A DNA stretch of 64,000 nucleotides from positions 28,194 to 92,193 of the forward strand of contig JAOPGA020000732.1 of assembly GCA_026419775.2 (NCBI GenBank). The letters are read 5' to 3'. The notes beneath the pieces are model-generated. The model was not told where the DNA came from. It did no database searches and worked only from the letters and a program-made list of their open reading frames with translations. Position numbers and translations under genes: made by a program. Positions 1-11,207 of this stretch are shown one piece after another. How positions within the stretch are numbered: the first letter of the stretch is position 1; each line of letters opens with the position of its first letter. Source of the stretch: Acrasis kona. Taxonomy: Eukaryota > Heterolobosea > Eutetramitea > Acrasida > Acrasidae.

Positions 1-112
1 TTATCTCTTTCTGCACCGTTTGTATCTCTACTGATTATCGCTCATTCTTTCGTATGTAAGTGATCAGGATGCCACTTGCAACATTTATGGCTTCTTCAAG
101 TTTTACATTTGA
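1..112 (+). CDS. possible 3' end of a gene cut by the window edge
   Basis: An open frame from base 1 can be joined through a GT..CAG intron of ordinary length (22-67, 46 nt) to an exon that ends with TGA at 110-112. The last residues would read DATCNIYGFFKFYI. There is too little sequence to name a family. The rest of 113-192 shows nothing I can assign. A 16-nt intron (52-67) would also keep the frame but is less likely. Confidence 0.25.
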
Positions 113-192
113 ATTTGTATTCATCAACCAACAACGGACAAGCATAAACCTATTTTAAAAATAGATAGAGACACACAATCCATTATTATACA

Positions 193-1960
193 CTAACAAT
201 TGCTTGGTTTATTATTCACATCATACATTAAATTCCTCTTTAATTCTGACAAACTATGTTTTCTGTCTAATCCCGGCTCAATCTTCTTCATTCTCATATA
301 ACTACAAAACTGCTCTGGAATCTCCTCCAAAACACTCTCTGCCAATTTCTCCATCGGAGAATTTTTGAATTTTGTAAAAGGCACAAACTGCACAATATCC
401 CTACTCATATTCTCGCCATTAAAACTCAACGGAACATCATCAGCATCCAAAATATCCATATTGGTAAAATCTGCATCGCCAACACCCACAATGATGATAC
501 TCAACGGAAGTTGGGATGCAAGTACAATCTCTCTCGTCGTCGCCGCCATATCAGATATCACGCCGTCAGTTACAATCAACAATATTTGATAAACATTGGC
601 GCTACTCCTCGCTAACAACGCCGCTTGGTTGATGATTTGCGAAAAGTTAGTTGGACCATGTAATACCACTCTCGAAGCAGCATGTTCGTAAGCTCTCATG
701 ATGCCGGGAACGCCGGTGACGTTCAACATTCTTTGGTCCAAATTACAAGGGAAGCAATGCGACACGTTATATTCTGGTGGGATTTTTGCTCCGAAACCAT
801 AGACGGGGTAACTGTGGTCAGCGTCATAATAGTCGAGAATGGCACCGATGGAGTTGAGCGCCATTTGGTATTGGTTCATGGATGGGTATGTGTTTCTGTA
901 ATGTAGACTGTTGGGATCTAATGGGTCGCCGTTGGAGGCAGTAAAGTCGATGGCAACCATGAGATTGATTTCATAACCTCCTTTGATGTATTCCAAAAAT
1001 GTGTATCGTTGTTCGAATGTTACGTTGTTAATGAACAAAGTGCCAGAGTTGATGTACTTTTTCTTTTTTAGTTTCTTATCGGGATGGATGAGTTGGAATT
1101 GTAAGGGTTGGTTTTTGAGTAGTTCGCTGAGACTGGTGTCACATGATCCTATTAGATTATGCTTGCCGTTGTTGTTGTAATCGTAGCACTCGAATCGAAG
1201 AGTGCGTTGATCGTCTCCATTGCACAACTATGATTGTTAAGTACGGAACAGAAAGAAGTTTACTTTTTGAGATGTGATTGAAAATGGCCTCCAAGTTGGA
1301 TTTAGGTTACGTTTGTAGAACTCTGTTCGATGTACAGGTTGGAATTCTCCATTTTCTGTTACTCTTGAGATGATTATAAATGGATCTAGCAAAGTTAGAA
1401 CGAGTGAAATGAAGCAACATGCCTGAAGTGCCGAAGAAATCCTTCTTATCAAGTTTTTCCGCCCTTAATCCATTGGTAAATGTAATTAGTGCATTTTGTA
1501 CTGAGACTTGTTCGCTTCTAATAGCAATTTCACCCCTTTTGTTGTCGTTGGGGTGTGTTGGGTCGAATAACTCTTTTCTAAATAAACTACCTCGGAAAGT
1601 AACAATTTCAGCAAGTGTGCAATCTATTTGGCCAATAAAGTCTTGTTTATCTGCGTTAGTTGTTGTTTTGTCATCGATGTCAATCACAACAAATCTACAC
1701 ATTTGGTTTTCTGCAATTGTGAGCGTTAAGTAGTGACGTTATTTACTCTCAAAGCAGTACGTTACAGGTATTGACTTAACAAACCGTGGGTTTAAATTAT
1801 TCCATATGATTTCTGTTCTACCCACTTCGTTCCATGGCTGTATAAATGATTCTCGCATGTACAATATGATTTGTGGATCCGATAGCGAGAGAAGGTCCAT
1901 GTTCTTCAGGTTGGAACATGCGAACGAGAGTTCCACCTGTGTCTTAAGCTCATCCTCCAT
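193..1960 (-). CDS. copine (two C2 domains plus VWA/copine domain)
   Basis: Copines are calcium-dependent phospholipid-binding proteins that move to membranes and recruit partners through a C-terminal von Willebrand A-like domain. Four exons read cleanly. Exon 1 (1960-1747) begins C2A. Intron 1 is 1712-1746. C2A ends and C2B begins in exon 2, with the typical LDKKDFFGTSDPFIIISR stretch interrupted by a GC-AG intron (1386-1422). C2B continues with NPTWRPFSI. Intron 3 (1228-1263) precedes LCNGD and the long last exon. The VWA-like domain starts at YEINLMVAIDFTASNG (MIDAS-like DFTAS) and keeps the family's TDG motif. About 530 residues matches normal copine length. The neighbour upstream is a small gene on the other strand whose ATG lies 54 bp away. 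The family assignment is firm; which member it resembles most cannot be said. Confidence 0.95.
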
Positions 1961-1971
1961 TTTTTCTAGTT

Positions 1972-2014
1972 ATTTTTAGTGGTGTAAAAATCTAAAAGTT
2001 ACACCACTAAAAAT
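1972..2014. promoter_or_regulatory. perfect 16-bp inverted repeat in a divergent promoter
   Basis: The arms ATTTTTAGTGGTGTAA (1972-1987) and its exact reverse complement (1999-2014) flank an 11-nt loop. The repeat fills most of the 54 bp between the copine ATG (1960, minus) and the ATG of a small plus-strand gene (2015). It could be a symmetric binding site for a dimeric factor, or form a hairpin in the 5' leader of either transcript. The repeat is seen directly; any role is inference. Confidence 0.7.
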
Positions 2015-2191
2015 ATGTCAAGAGATTCGGACATTGAAGCTTCTAGGGTAAATTATATTTCAACGCACCAGCTCTTTCTAAAGTCATATGGATAACAGCA
2101 ACATGAATGGAAAAGATCTAGGCTGGACCTCAACACTTGGAAACACAACTATATGATCCAATTAAACATCATTCGGCATTACATACGATGA
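2015..2191 (+). CDS. small spliced gene, 41-residue basic protein, unknown function
   Basis: Exon 1 (2015-2047, beginning MSRDSDIEASR) joins exon 2 (2099-2191) through a 51-nt intron with GTAAAT donor and ATAACAG acceptor, in phase 0. The product is rich in Arg, Trp and His and contains KRSRLDLNTWKHNY. I do not recognise the family. The rather biased, protein-like composition and good splice sites support a real gene, but it is short and could be chance. It starts directly beside the inverted repeat shared with copine. Bases 2192-2273 carry nothing obvious besides the NDPK 3' flank. Confidence 0.4.
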
Positions 2192-2273
2192 AAAACTGAA
2201 CAATTGTTTTTTACCTCATAATGTTTTATTTCGTTAACATTGATAAACCTTACATAATATGAGTGAACCATAT

Positions 2274-2950
2274 TTACTTTTCGTAGATCCATGCGCTTGC
2301 GCAGTTCTTGATGTCTGCGACTTCCTCTGGCTTGAACCAAAGTGCGATCTCATCTTGGGCTGGGCTAGTTCCATCTGAACCGTGGATGGTATTTCTTCCA
2401 ACATCAACGGACAAGTCACCACGGATGGTGCCTGGGGCAGATTTAAGTGGGTCGGTAACACCGATCATGACTCTTCCATAATCAACGACTCCCTTTCCTT
2501 GGAAAACCATAGCAACAACTGGTCCGCTGCTTGACATGTACTTGACGAGTCCCTTGTAGAAGGGTCTTGCCTTCAAATCGTCATAGTGTTGACTGACCAA
2601 CTTCTCGTCGGGTGTGACCATCTTCAAACCGACCAATACGTATCCCTTGGTCTCCATACGCTTGATGATCTCACCTGTTAGTTGTCTCTATTGAAGTGAG
2701 TAATAAGGAGTCTAAAAAATTTACTCACTTGGACACCATCTGGCTTAACCATCATGAAGGTGCGCTCGTATTTGGTTCCGGGAAGACCTTGGTATGGAAC
2801 ATTTTGCTCATCTGCTGAGACTGATGGTAGACGGCTGTTGAAGAACAATTCTGAGGCGTTCTCTTGGTTCTTGATCGAAGTGCGAGTGCCGGTGTAGTAG
2901 GCTCCTCCAACAAGTAGTGGGACTGACAATAATTTGAATGCTCTCATCAT
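2274..2950 (-). CDS. nucleoside diphosphate kinase, organelle-targeted form
   Basis: NDPK transfers the gamma phosphate from an NTP to an NDP through a phosphohistidine. Exon 1 (2950-2729) encodes an N-terminal extension starting [16 protein letters not shown], hydrophobic and basic, that looks like a mitochondrial leader or membrane anchor, then [14 protein letters not shown] 41-nt intron (2688-2728) leads to exon 2 with [16 protein letters not shown]. The active-site loop RNTIHGSDG contains the catalytic histidine, and the family ending SWIYEK is present. The conserved core is about 150 residues, as usual. The start at MM is chosen because the leader follows directly. Only the exact targeting is uncertain. 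Confidence 0.95.
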
Positions 2951-3085
2951 GTTTGTGTTAGTTGAGTAAATTAATGTAACCAACAAAAGGCGATCAACGA
3001 CGTGTGAAAGTGAGTACACCCAAATTAAACAAAGCAAAGATCTATCTGAATGATTACAAAGGCGAGCAACACCGAAATAGCACAA

Positions 3086-3915
3086 TCAAGCCTCATCCAC
3101 TTCAACCAAAAAGCTGACGCGTTGGAGATGTTGAACAAAAAACAATGACTTTGTAGCGACAAACTCTACGCGAACAAGATACTTTGAAATTGAATCACTA
3201 CGCACTTGTTTCAGTTCAAGTTTGATCTTTTGAAGATGAACAGCACAAATTGAACAAAAGTATGATGCTTTTATTAAATCTTTGGCAAACCATCTTGCAG
3301 TTGCATGAATTCCACCGCCTTGGCAACAAAAAGTAACTTGCAGATCCAAGTATGGTGTCCACTGCTGTAGTTAAAGTTGGTGATGCAATAATAACCGTAG
3401 ACGCATCTTTCCTGGTAAATGTCAATCCAGCAGCAACCCAAGCTGGTCGTAAAGTTGCTGTATCCCCTGAAGGAGACGTAGGAACTATAACGCCACCAAG
3501 GGAATGACATCCAAGATAGACATCCAGGTTTCTGCAAAGGGTTGGTACTAACGTTTGTAACTGCGTCCTTCACCTCATAATAAAGTTCTACAATATATTT
3601 CAATACTTTGAAACTCACTTCGCTTACCTATTGGTTCGGGAAGTCTTTAACAAAGCTCAATAAAGCAATCCATAATTGAGTTGGGAATGTTTTATTTTGT
3701 ATCTTATGAAGTATATCCAGGTATTCCTTTGCTGGGACGAAGGCACCAGGTGCAAAGACCAGCAGTGATTGATGCTTTGACTTATCAATGTTGGTCGCGG
3801 GGATGATTGTGAGTTTGGTTAGACTTCACTACCACATAATCTGTCGGAATAAAGGGACCTGAATAATGAAAGTATACCACTAAAAAGAAGGAAACAACAA
3901 AAAACAACACTTTAA
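3086..3915 (-). pseudogene. alpha/beta-hydrolase-like gene, probably damaged
   Basis: Reading downstream from about 3915, a hydrophobic start region is followed by TDYVV, a 49-nt intron, and SLLVFAPGAFVPAKEYLDIL, a pattern typical of serine alpha/beta hydrolases. Further on come LGCHSLGG (GxSxG-like nucleophile elbow, in a different frame) and GGGIHATARWF (possible catalytic His, again in a different frame). Introns explain some frame changes, but an in-frame TAG just before a GTAAGC donor near 3630 and one more shift near 3545 are not resolved. No ATG-led first exon is clear. Either this is a decaying host gene or the assembly has single-base errors. Substrate cannot be guessed. Confidence 0.45.
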
Positions 3916-4015
3916 AAAAGTAATGTAGTAGAATAAACACACACAAATGTTTAATCCATAAATATGATCATCAATCAGAAACACACTGTACGCAACAACA
4001 ATACCTCAAATAACT

Positions 4016-5382
4016 TCAATAACTACGTTCTCTCTCCGACCGACGATCCGCTCTTTGATGATGATCTCTATGTTGATAATGATTGTTATAATCTCTCCGA
4101 TAACGAGAATCATCGTCGTGTCTATTACCACGCCGATACTGAGGCGATCTAGATCTCGACCTACGACGATCCCATCGTTGCTCATCCTCCAATTCATCTC
4201 TTCTACCTCTCTTTCCAAGTATTTTCGTTGGTTTTCTACCCGATGATGAAGATGGCAATTCATCATGATTGGTCGAAATTGAATGGTTAATGGTTCCCAT
4301 TTTGAGACGTGATTTTTGTCTTTCTGTAGAGTGCACTTTTATTTTATGCAACACGTCATCGAAAGAGTGCTTCCATCCCGGATCTTGTATCACTTGACCT
4401 CCGAATAAAAACTCTTCATTCACCGTCGTTACGTCTTTTGTGAATGGTTTGTTTTCTTGATAGATTTTTAAGCTGCTATTGTCATTTGATGTTGATGATG
4501 TTGATTTGATGGGAGTGGGAGTAGGGGGAGCGGTTGCGGTCGATGAGCGATCGTCAATGATTTCGATTGGTGTGCGTGAACGCTCTCGGCGTGGTCTTTC
4601 TGAGCGAGATGGAGCATCATCAATTGTTCTCTTTGATGTGTGGTGATGATTGTTATGTTGATGCGTACGAGGTGATGGAGGAGAGCGGTTATGATGGTCG
4701 TCATCATAATCATGTTGCCTCCTTCTCTTGTCGTTAGCATCATCTTGTTCGTTTTGTTTGTGAGCATCATCAAAGTATCTATAATTCGGTTCTTGCGTAC
4801 GAATCCTTCTTTTTGAATATTTTTGGTATAATGCCTTGTTTTCCTCTATTGTTTTGTAATCTCTATCCTTTTGACTTGTTAATTTTTAATTTGAAAACCA
4901 AAACAAACCTCTTTGCATTGTGCAATTTGATGGTCGGGTCTTCCGCAGTTGAAACACTTGTAGAGATTAGTATTTGATGGGATGTTAAGCATACCTTGAA
5001 TATACTAACCATTGTTGGTGGATTCTCCTTGCGAAAAGGTAGGATTTCATCCATTGTTCTTTCGTAAGTGGGTACATCCTCATTTTCGTACTGATTTTTA
5101 AGCACTTGACCAGATGAAGTATCCGTTACAAAGTCACAATATATAACAATTTCTTTTTGTTCGCTAGTTTGTTGTTCCTCTTCATTTTCAATCAGTTCCA
5201 TGTCATCTTGCTTATCTTCCCTTCTAGACTTTACCTTGTACAAGAAGTCTTGTATTTGTCTTATCATGTACGACCTTCCTATCCTACATATATTAAATAA
5301 TGATGATTTTATGATATTACTCTGGAACGTGACTGAACTTGATGGTAACCGTAGGTTCTTCATCCTTCGTTGATGAAGTCAT
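4016..5382 (-). CDS. CCHC zinc-knuckle protein with Arg/Ser- and His-rich tail
   Basis: Four exons are readable from ATG at 5382. The N-terminal part (MTSSTKDEEPTVTIKFSHVP) continues into an acidic region. One intron leads to a short exon coding a CCHC knuckle (CFNCGRPDHQIAQC). The remaining exon carries a charged tail with RSRSRSP-type repeats near the end (RRSRSRSPQYRR) and many His/Asn/Asp runs, ending RSERERSY. A single knuckle with an RS tail suggests a nuclear RNA-binding or pre-mRNA processing protein. It resembles ZCCHC8-type proteins only in the knuckle; no PSP domain is visible. The start codon lies 36 bp from the start of the LRR gene on the other strand. Confidence 0.7.
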
Positions 5383-5418
5383 TACAAATTATTTGTAAAG
5401 GTTGACTCTCAATTTAAC
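5382..5418. promoter_or_regulatory. very short bidirectional promoter with a palindrome
   Basis: The 36 bp between two diverging ATGs (5382 minus, 5419 plus) include TTACAAAT-T-ATTTGTAA (5382-5398), a palindrome with 8-bp arms. The promoters of both genes must lie here or inside the coding sequences. Confidence 0.5.
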
Positions 5419-7044
5419 ATGGAAGACCAGGTTGTGATAAGGCCATCCAAGAAGTTATTTTTGAATGAGAATGAAGAAGAAGATGAATTGTTAGAAGGAC
5501 AAGTCGAACTTAATCCACTTTTCTTGAGCTCACACGTCGCAAATACCGATTATGATCAACTCAAAATCTTGAAACTGCCGAAGAAAAATATTGCAAGAAG
5601 TTTGAATTTAGGTTTTGCACAGTTCTTGCAAAGGTTGGAGCTCAACCACAATGCACTTAAAAACATCAGGGTTAGTAAAATCAATCAATTATTTATAACA
5701 CACATTTAGTTCTTGGAGGATAATACTGATTTAAAATATCTTGATGTATCAAATAATGAAATTCGTACAATAGATCCAGTACAAAAATTAGATAAACTTG
5801 AAATCCTCAAATGCTCAAATAATGAAATATCTTACATTGGTGCAAATGTGTTAGATACAAGTTCACAGACTCTGAAAGCCCTGGTGTTGAATAACAACAT
5901 CATACGCACCCTACCACGCGCCAACGCTCCTTTCCGGAATTTAAATACTTTGGTAATCAGCCACAATAGTTTGGATAATTTAAAGGGACTTGATGCTTAT
6001 CCTAACATTACCAAGATTTCTGCTTCTTATAATAAAATTAAAGTTATACCGAACGACGTTAGACGTCTAGTTGGTTTGAGTGAATTACGTTTAGCACACA
6101 ATAAGCTTATCGCACTTCCTGATAGTATATCTAACAATGCCAACTTGGAAATTTTAATCCTTAACAACAATTTGCTTAGTTCCTTCGAGTACGTATTTTC
6201 GATCCATCTGAAACTAATTTTATCTAGGGACGTCAAGAGACTTACAACTTGCAACAAATTGAAGGAATTGGACATGAGCGAAAATCCATTATCAAAGCAG
6301 GAAAATTACAGACAACATGTTTTGGAATTGTTACCCAAATTAGAAATTCTTGATAAAGTAGTAATTGAGGCGAACAAAAAGAAGAAGGTCGTTCAAGAAG
6401 TAAAACAGGCTGATGATCCGAAAAAAGCAAAAGATGACAAAGAACAATCCAACACTGGTGTCAAGCGAAAACATGAAAACAAGGATTCCAACTACAAACA
6501 AAACACAGAAAAACCATACAATAGACGAAACGAAGAAAAGTCATTCAAGAAGGATACCAACCATAAACAAAACGCAGAACGAACATTCGATAGACAAAAC
6601 ACTGAAAGACCATTCAAGAAGAATAAATACAATGACTCCAAACAAAATGTCCAAACAGAAGGATCATTCAAAAAACACAACGTTGATAACAAAAACAACA
6701 CTGAACGAGGTGAAAAGAATGTAGAGCCACAAAAGAGTAATGAACAAGAGAATGTACAAAAGGAGGCACGGTTGGACAGTAATGACTTTGTAGTGGAGAA
6801 GTTAGTAAAGAGGGATACAGCAAAGAAACCTTTAGTGAACGAAGGAGAAGTTGTGAATTTGGCAGATGAAAAGGAAAAGAAGAGAATACAGAGGGAGATT
6901 AGTGGTGGATATGCTGAACAGGACGAGAAGCATGCTGGTGTGGTTGGACTATTCAAGACCACGAGACACGATCGCAAGAAGAAGGAAGTTGTTAAGGCTG
7001 ATGTATTGAGCTTTTTGTCCTCAGAAACTACTGATACATGGTAA
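5419..7044 (+). CDS. leucine-rich repeat protein with charged C-terminal tail
   Basis: Exon 1 (5419-5670) ends after NHNALKNIR. A 40-nt intron (5671-5710) leads to FLEDNTDLKYLDVSNN, and a second intron (about 6190-6229) separates NNNLLSSFE from DVKRLTTC. The first half contains about eight LRRs of the LxxLxLxxNxI type (LKYLDVSNNEIRTI, LKALVLNNNIIRTL, LSELRLAHNKLIAL) and an LRR-cap-like end (NPLSKQENYRQHVLELLPKL). The second half is a long Lys/Asn/Glu-rich disordered stretch with repeated YNRR / FDRQ / FKK motifs. The end, GVVGLFKTTRHDRKKKEV, looks like a conserved short motif. It is likely a nuclear or nucleolar scaffold, but no specific orthologue is claimed. Confidence 0.85.
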
Positions 7045-7080
7045 ATGTTATAATAAAAAACAAGTATAAATCCTTTTTGT

Positions 7081-7307
7081 TTATATGGTATAGGACAAAC
7101 CCAACAGGTCTTCTTCTTCTTCCCTCACCGACATTTCCCATCGCTGGACGTTCGCTAGAAAGTAAATAGAGACAGTGGGACTCTCGGTGTTCCATTCAAA
7201 TCCTTTCCAATTGCTTACTGCTTCAGGCAAGAAGATCAGAACTAATTGAGATTCTCAGCGACAGGCTTTGCAAGTTTCGGAGAGATTAAGTACAAACAAA
7301 GATACAT
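7081..7307 (-). CDS. possible small spliced gene
   Basis: On the minus strand an ATG at 7307 can be spliced through a GTTTGT..CAATTAG intron of about 55 nt to an exon that runs NWKGFEWNTESPTVSIYF and on to TAA at 7081. The aromatic-rich, acidic reading looks protein-like. A second donor/acceptor pair inside the exon (GTAAGC..TTTCTAG) gives a different, shorter product. I do not recognise it and the model is weak. Confidence 0.25.
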
Positions 7308-8080
7308 CAGTTAAATAAAGTGAATTTTATTAAAATTTTTTCCAATGTGAAAGTCGTTCTGTTATGGTTAGTATCTTTTTGTACGGATAAGATCCTGATA
7401 GTATATGGGTATTATTTCAGTCTTAATTTAGGTAGCTAGTTTTTTTCTTCAAAAGTCAGACAAATGCCTCTAGTTGATCATCATACGAACACCCAAATAC
7501 TACCAGAATCAAGTTTGTGGTACTTACACACTGAAATTCTCCTCTTTTTCTTTAGTCCAACCAACGCGACTTTAATGTTTGTTCTCTACAACCATGTTAG
7601 CGAATGTTGCATATATTGGTCGTGAGTAGATAGAGGCTCAGAAATTAATCGCCAAATTAAATTTTTATGCATCAAGTTTCAGACTCGTCATTTTTTTGAT
7701 CATCATAGCCAATCTACACACGACCATAAGTTTTTCTTACATTTGTGATAAGGACTGTGGTTATGTCATTTGTTTTGTTGTGTGAAAATCATGACAATTT
7801 TGTTCCGGTTTTATGTTGTTTTGGTTGACAGATTTACAACAATATATAACCAATCACAATACATCATTACAACTGACAAACATCAGAATTTGTTGAAACT
7901 TTGTATTCAACGTCAATCGCTTAACGATTACATAAAGCTTGTGTATTGCGGTGTGTCGCTTTTATTGGTAATTGAAAAGGTTTGTTTTCCTTCTAAAACG
8001 ACATTATTTTCTGTTGCTCCTTGATGCTTTTTGTTAATCATTTTGGTTGATCTTAACAAAGTGATTTGGAACATTCAAAC
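7308..8080. other. gene-poor stretch upstream of ATG16
   Basis: This 770-bp AT-rich stretch has no convincing gene. The best candidates are a 41-residue spliced reading at 7464-7625 with a GTACTT..CTTTAG intron, and an ATG-led 77-codon frame at 7791-8024 whose middle (TTDKHQNLLKLCIQRQSL) looks moderately protein-like. Both could be chance. It should also hold the ATG16 promoter. Confidence 0.4.
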
Positions 8081-9924
8081 ATGTCTCAAGTATGGAAGAG
8101 CCAGTTCCACGCAAGTCTTATTGAACGAAACAGAGCAGAAGCAAACTCTTTTTTGGCCCTTGTAAGATCACGTATGTGAAGGCATCATCAAGCAACCAAG
8201 CATTCACACTTTTAGACGAACAAATATTAAGAGACTGCTTGGAGATTAAACAACAAAACAATCAACTTAAGAAACAAAATAAGGAACAAAAAGAACAACT
8301 TGAAAAGCTAAACCAACAAATAGAGGGGCATTTGAGTACAGGCGCATCCGTCCAGATCACATCCCAACGTGTTAGGGGTAATTTCAATTAATACCCTATC
8401 AAAATTTAACTTAATGTAGAACTTGAGGACAAAATTTTCTCACTCCAAGAAGAACTTACATCAAGCTTGCGATCAAAGGCCGATACATCCCAACAAATAC
8501 TTGACTTGACAAATGAAGTTCAAAATCTAAAGCAACAGCTAAAAGAAAAGCAATCAGAGTAAGAGATCAACATTATTGTATAATCTAACCTCCACAAGAA
8601 TTGATGATTTATCAACAGAGAAAACACTAAGAATTGCTGCCAACACAAAATTAACACAAACAGTTGAAGATAAAAATAAAGTCATTCAAGTCATGAGGGA
8701 AGAAAGCGAAGCCATAAGAATTGAAATCAAACAAGCAAACGAAACAGCTTCAAAATTACAAGAAGAGAATAAAGCATTCGTTCAACGCATCATTGAACAA
8801 AAACAACGACAAGTAAGTTCAATTCTTTGAATTATTCATTTAAAGATTAGGTGGATGTGATGAATGATGTAAATGGACTACACAGCGACCTCATGACACA
8901 AAAACAAAAATTACTACAATTACAATCAAAGTATCAAAACAGACAAACATTAGACAGCAACAATTCAGAGTTCCTCATGTTAGATCCACTAGATAGTAAC
9001 CTCGGAGCGCCCACCATCAGACCACCAGTCGAAATCCATCACGACATTTCACTCGATACACAAATCAATGACATTGACTTCTCCGAAGATAACCAATACA
9101 TTGCATTGGCAGCCAACGACAAATCAATCAAGGTCTATTACACAAAATCAGGTCAATTACATTCTTCATTCTTCGGTTGTGCAGATAGTGTAGTCTGTGT
9201 TGCATTCTCACCCAACAACCAAATGCTATTGGGTGGATCTGCCGATCACGCGTGTCGACTCTGGAGCATGGGAAATGCACGCGCAAAACACACCTTAACA
9301 GGTCACACCAAACAAGTATACGCCGCAGATTTTGCAGGCGATAACAAGGCAGTAACGGGTAGCTACGACCGAACCATAAAAGTTTGGGAGTTGAATCAGG
9401 GCACATGCATCAAAACAATGTTGAATGCAAAATCAAAGGTTCATGATTTGGAAGTAGGAAAGAACAATAGCACTCTATTTAGTGCTCATTTCGATAGCTG
9501 CATCAGAATGTTTGATTTGAGGAGCTATGATTTGGTGAGAGAGATTACAAAGGCACACGAATCGCAAGTCACCAGCATCAACATTAGTCGTGATGACTTG
9601 TACTTGGTGACTTGTGGAAGAGATAGTGTTTGTAAGGTGTGGGATGCCAGGAGGAGTTATGAACCTGTGCACGTGTTGTCACACCCTGATTATAAGGTCA
9701 ACATGGAAACCAACAAAGTCACATTCTCCCCTTGTGGTTCCTATGTTGCTAGTGGCAGCGTGAATGGACAAGTGTTTGTTTGGAAGTTGAAAAATGCTCA
9801 TGATGATGAGCTGGATAGTACGTTGAAGGGTCACAAGGGATTGGTGACCTGTGTGTCGTGGAGTCCTGATGGAAGCGTGGTTGCCAGTGCATCCGTAGAC
9901 AAACGCGTCATCATGTATCAATAA
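8081..9924 (+). CDS. ATG16: autophagy protein ATG16 (coiled coil plus WD40 propeller)
   Basis: ATG16 binds ATG12-ATG5 and directs LC3/Atg8 lipidation to the phagophore membrane. Five exons read through. The N terminus MSQVWKSQFHASLIERNRAE matches the ATG5-binding helix (W, then RN..E). A long coiled coil follows (LKKQNKEQKEQLEKLNQQ; LQEENKAFVQR). The last exon holds about seven WD40 blades (ACRLWSMG, RTIKVWELN, SVCKVWDAR, GQVFVWKLK) and ends KRVIMYQ. The intron after the first exon is unusually short: the possible splice pairs are all between 17 and 29 nt, with a 29-nt intron giving the smoothest reading. The WD40-bearing form is the animal/amoeba type, unlike the short yeast protein. It converges with the PPR gene only 9 bp away. 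Confidence 0.93.
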
Positions 9925-9933
9925 ATATATTCT

Positions 9934-11117
9934 TTATTTTGTATTTTGTAGCTCTGACAGCTTGTGAGGTCTAACACCCTCGATAAACATTTTATCCACT
10001 GGAATATTGTACTTGACCATGAGTTCATATATTTTGTTAGCGTGCTTAAAGTTTGATGTGGTCGTTCTCAGTATTATCACATTCAAGGCTCTTATTTGTT
10101 CTTCGGTGAGTTCGGTTGATTTTAGAAGCGATTCAAATTTTGAGATTCTTTCTGATATTCCTAATAATGATGGATTACAAAGGCTCAACCTCAAATCAGG
10201 AGATAACATCATGATCACGTCAAGTAGATTGGTGAATCGATCGTACTTTAATAAGGATTGGAACAATGTGGTTATTTGTTCGTTGGTCGTGTGAGGATTT
10301 TGAACGACCAAGTAGATTAGATCGCCAAGTAACGGACCGATCCTCGAATCATTGCGACCTTCATCTTTTAATAGTATTTTGACAATGGATGGAACACATC
10401 TATCGATGTTTGTCACGAATGGACTTCTTTCCAAGAACAATGCGAGCGCTCCGTGAATGTCATCGTCCTTTCCAAACAAGTCCAAAATGTTTGATAAGAG
10501 TTTAGGATTGTCTGTGAACTCTGAACTTCTCTTTAGAACATTTTTGATTTGTGTCAGGTTTGATCTTTGCAGGTACTCTCTTTGATTGTTAGTGTTTTTG
10601 TAAGGTGTAGTACTTACATTAAAAATGTCTCATATGTATGCTTTGGGAACTTGATGAAATGGTACTCCATGAATAGTTGCTCTGCTCTTACAAAACGGCC
10701 AGCAATTAAACATTGGTCAATGATTTTTGTGAGAGTTTGGGTGTTAGGTCTGTAGCTGGTTGTGGTCACCAATTTTAAGAATGTCTCATCTCCTACATCA
10801 ATATCTTCTTTATATCGATATAAAACAAAGTCATTATATATTTTGTTTGTGACTTCAATGTTGTTTTTTTGCATTTCTTGTATTACCTCCTCAGCTGCAT
10901 CAAACATTGATAGATCCAAATAACCATGAACAAGTATTTGATACGTGTTTTTGTTTTTTTCTGGCATTCTTTCAAAAAAGTTTAGCGCTGCTTTGTGTTC
11001 TCCATCAGCAAACAATGTTGCTATTTTATTATTTATTATTGCAATGTCTGGTTTTCTGTACCGTGATATATATGCAGCATTTCTGTATATCAACTTGTGT
11101 ATTTTCAGCCCCAACAT
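9934..11117 (-). CDS. pentatricopeptide-repeat (PPR)-like helical repeat protein
   Basis: Two exons joined by a 38-nt intron (GTAAGTAC donor, CTAAC branch) give about 380 residues. The N terminus (MLGLKIHKLIYRNAAYISRYRK) is basic and amphipathic, as in a mitochondrial presequence. The body contains helical-hairpin repeats of PPR type: NTYQILVHGYLDLSMFDAAE, NKIYNDFVLYRY and TLTKIIDQCLIAGRFVRAE. PPR proteins bind organelle RNA and act in its processing, stability or translation. The repeats degenerate towards the C terminus, so the number of motifs is uncertain. The gene faces LSM4 across a 90-bp divergent gap. Confidence 0.75.
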
Positions 11118-11207
11118 GTGATGTTGTTAAATGATGTTCAATTAGCTGTTCGGTAAACCACGCACTTTTAATAAACAACCAAGCGCTTCACCCATCTTAA
11201 ACATAAT

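Noticed and set aside
52-67. A 16-nt intron (GTATGTAAGTGATCAG) near the left edge
   Set aside because: A 46-nt intron (22-67) keeps the same frame and has normal length.
6492-6977. Long minus-strand open frame opposite the LRR protein tail
   Set aside because: It is the antisense shadow of a Lys/Asn/Glu-rich coding tail, giving Phe/Ser/Leu-rich nonsense.
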